DNA of 5,314 nt, taken from NCBI GenBank assembly GCA_027485005.1, contig JAIXRX010000220.1, forward strand, positions 1-5,314, in the 5' to 3' direction. The notes beneath the pieces are model-generated. The model saw only the letters and a list, made by a program, of their open reading frames with translations, did no database searches and was not told the DNA's origin. How positions within the stretch are numbered: the first letter of the stretch is position 1; each line of letters starts with the position of its first letter. Both the position numbers and the translations under genes were made by a program. This document shows, in pieces, positions 5,025-5,314 of the stretch. This DNA is from Alphaproteobacteria bacterium (lineage in GTDB: Bacteria > Pseudomonadota > Alphaproteobacteria > Rickettsiales > JAIXRX01).

Positions 5025-5314
5025 ATGGCTAAGGTTAAAATTTGCGGGCTCAAAACTCCTCAGATGGTGGATGTTGCGATTGATGCTGGCGCTAGCATGA
5101 TTGGGCTCGTGCATTTTGTTCCTTCTCCGCGCCATGTCGCCATTACCACCATGCGTGAGCTGGTTGCGCATGTGAATCATCGCGCCCAAACAGTCGCGGT
5201 CGTCGTTAATCCAACCGACGATGAGATATTAGCATTATCGCATATTTCTTTTGATTTTATTCAAATCCATAAACTGCCTAGCCTTGCACGCTTGAACCAA
5301 CTTAAAATGCTCAC
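5025..5314 (+). CDS. trpF: Phosphoribosylanthranilate isomerase, N-terminal part; 3' end outside window
   Basis: Cytosolic (beta/alpha)8-barrel enzyme of tryptophan biosynthesis that converts N-(5-phosphoribosyl)anthranilate to the carboxyphenylamino-deoxyribulose phosphate by Amadori rearrangement. The frame runs 96 codons from ATG 5025 to the window end without a stop; the family is about 200-220 residues, so less than half is seen. KICGLKTP (5-12) holds the catalytic Cys7, and SPRHV (34-38) holds Arg36, which binds substrate; both numbers equal those of the T. maritima enzyme. VVVNPTDDEI (59-68) and DFIQIH (77-82) mark strands 3 and 4. The residue after IQIH is lysine where families usually have glycine (QLHG). 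The gene begins six bases after lapA with no Shine-Dalgarno visible, so coupling is likely. In related genomes trpB and trpA follow; that cannot be checked here. Confidence 0.93.
   Translation, partial: MAKVKICGLKTPQMVDVAIDAGASMIGLVHFVPSPRHVAITTMRELVAHVNHRAQTVAVVVNPTDDEILALSHISFDFIQIHKLPSLARLNQLKML

Noticed and set aside
4835..5032. Plus-strand frame of 65 codons inside lapA
   Set aside because: It is out of frame with lapA, which has two clear membrane segments and the family motif; the frame has no supporting signals.

Overview
The window is a piece of an alphaproteobacterial chromosome of moderate GC. The evidence is the gene order cmk - rpsA - sppA - ihfB - lapA - trpF, a layout I recognise from many Alphaproteobacteria. 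Lineage-typical protein features agree: the S1 C-terminus with SGASLGDILGAAL, the TrpF opening KICGLKTP, and a short SppA of the 36 kDa type. I cannot place the organism below class from this sequence.

Layout from left to right. Positions 1-384 hold the C-terminal half of cytidylate kinase (cmk), whose start lies outside the window. Positions 403-1206, on the minus strand, hold an AT-richer gene that I do not recognise. It is predicted to make a charged, mostly helical soluble protein of 267 residues and ends in its own hairpin terminator. It sits between cmk and rpsA, which are usually neighbours, so it looks like an insertion. Positions 1222-1538 are non-coding: the divergent promoter region and the long leader of rpsA. 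Positions 1539-3305 are rpsA (ribosomal protein S1, six S1 domains), closed by a very strong intrinsic terminator at 3328-3361.

A second co-oriented block follows: sppA (3415-4329), ihfB (4377-4676), lapA (4680-5018) and the start of trpF (5025-5314, cut by the window end). Gaps of 47, 3 and 6 bases suggest one transcription unit, started by a compact promoter squeezed between the rpsA terminator and sppA.

Functionally this is mostly housekeeping: CDP/dCDP synthesis, translation initiation, clearance of membrane signal peptides, DNA bending by IHF, an envelope-assembly membrane protein, and tryptophan biosynthesis. The genes share an ancestral neighbourhood rather than a pathway. The only accessory-looking item is the minus-strand gene at 403-1206. 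I found no CRISPR array, tRNA, rRNA, insertion sequence or phage signature, and no convincing sign of a multi-gene novel system.
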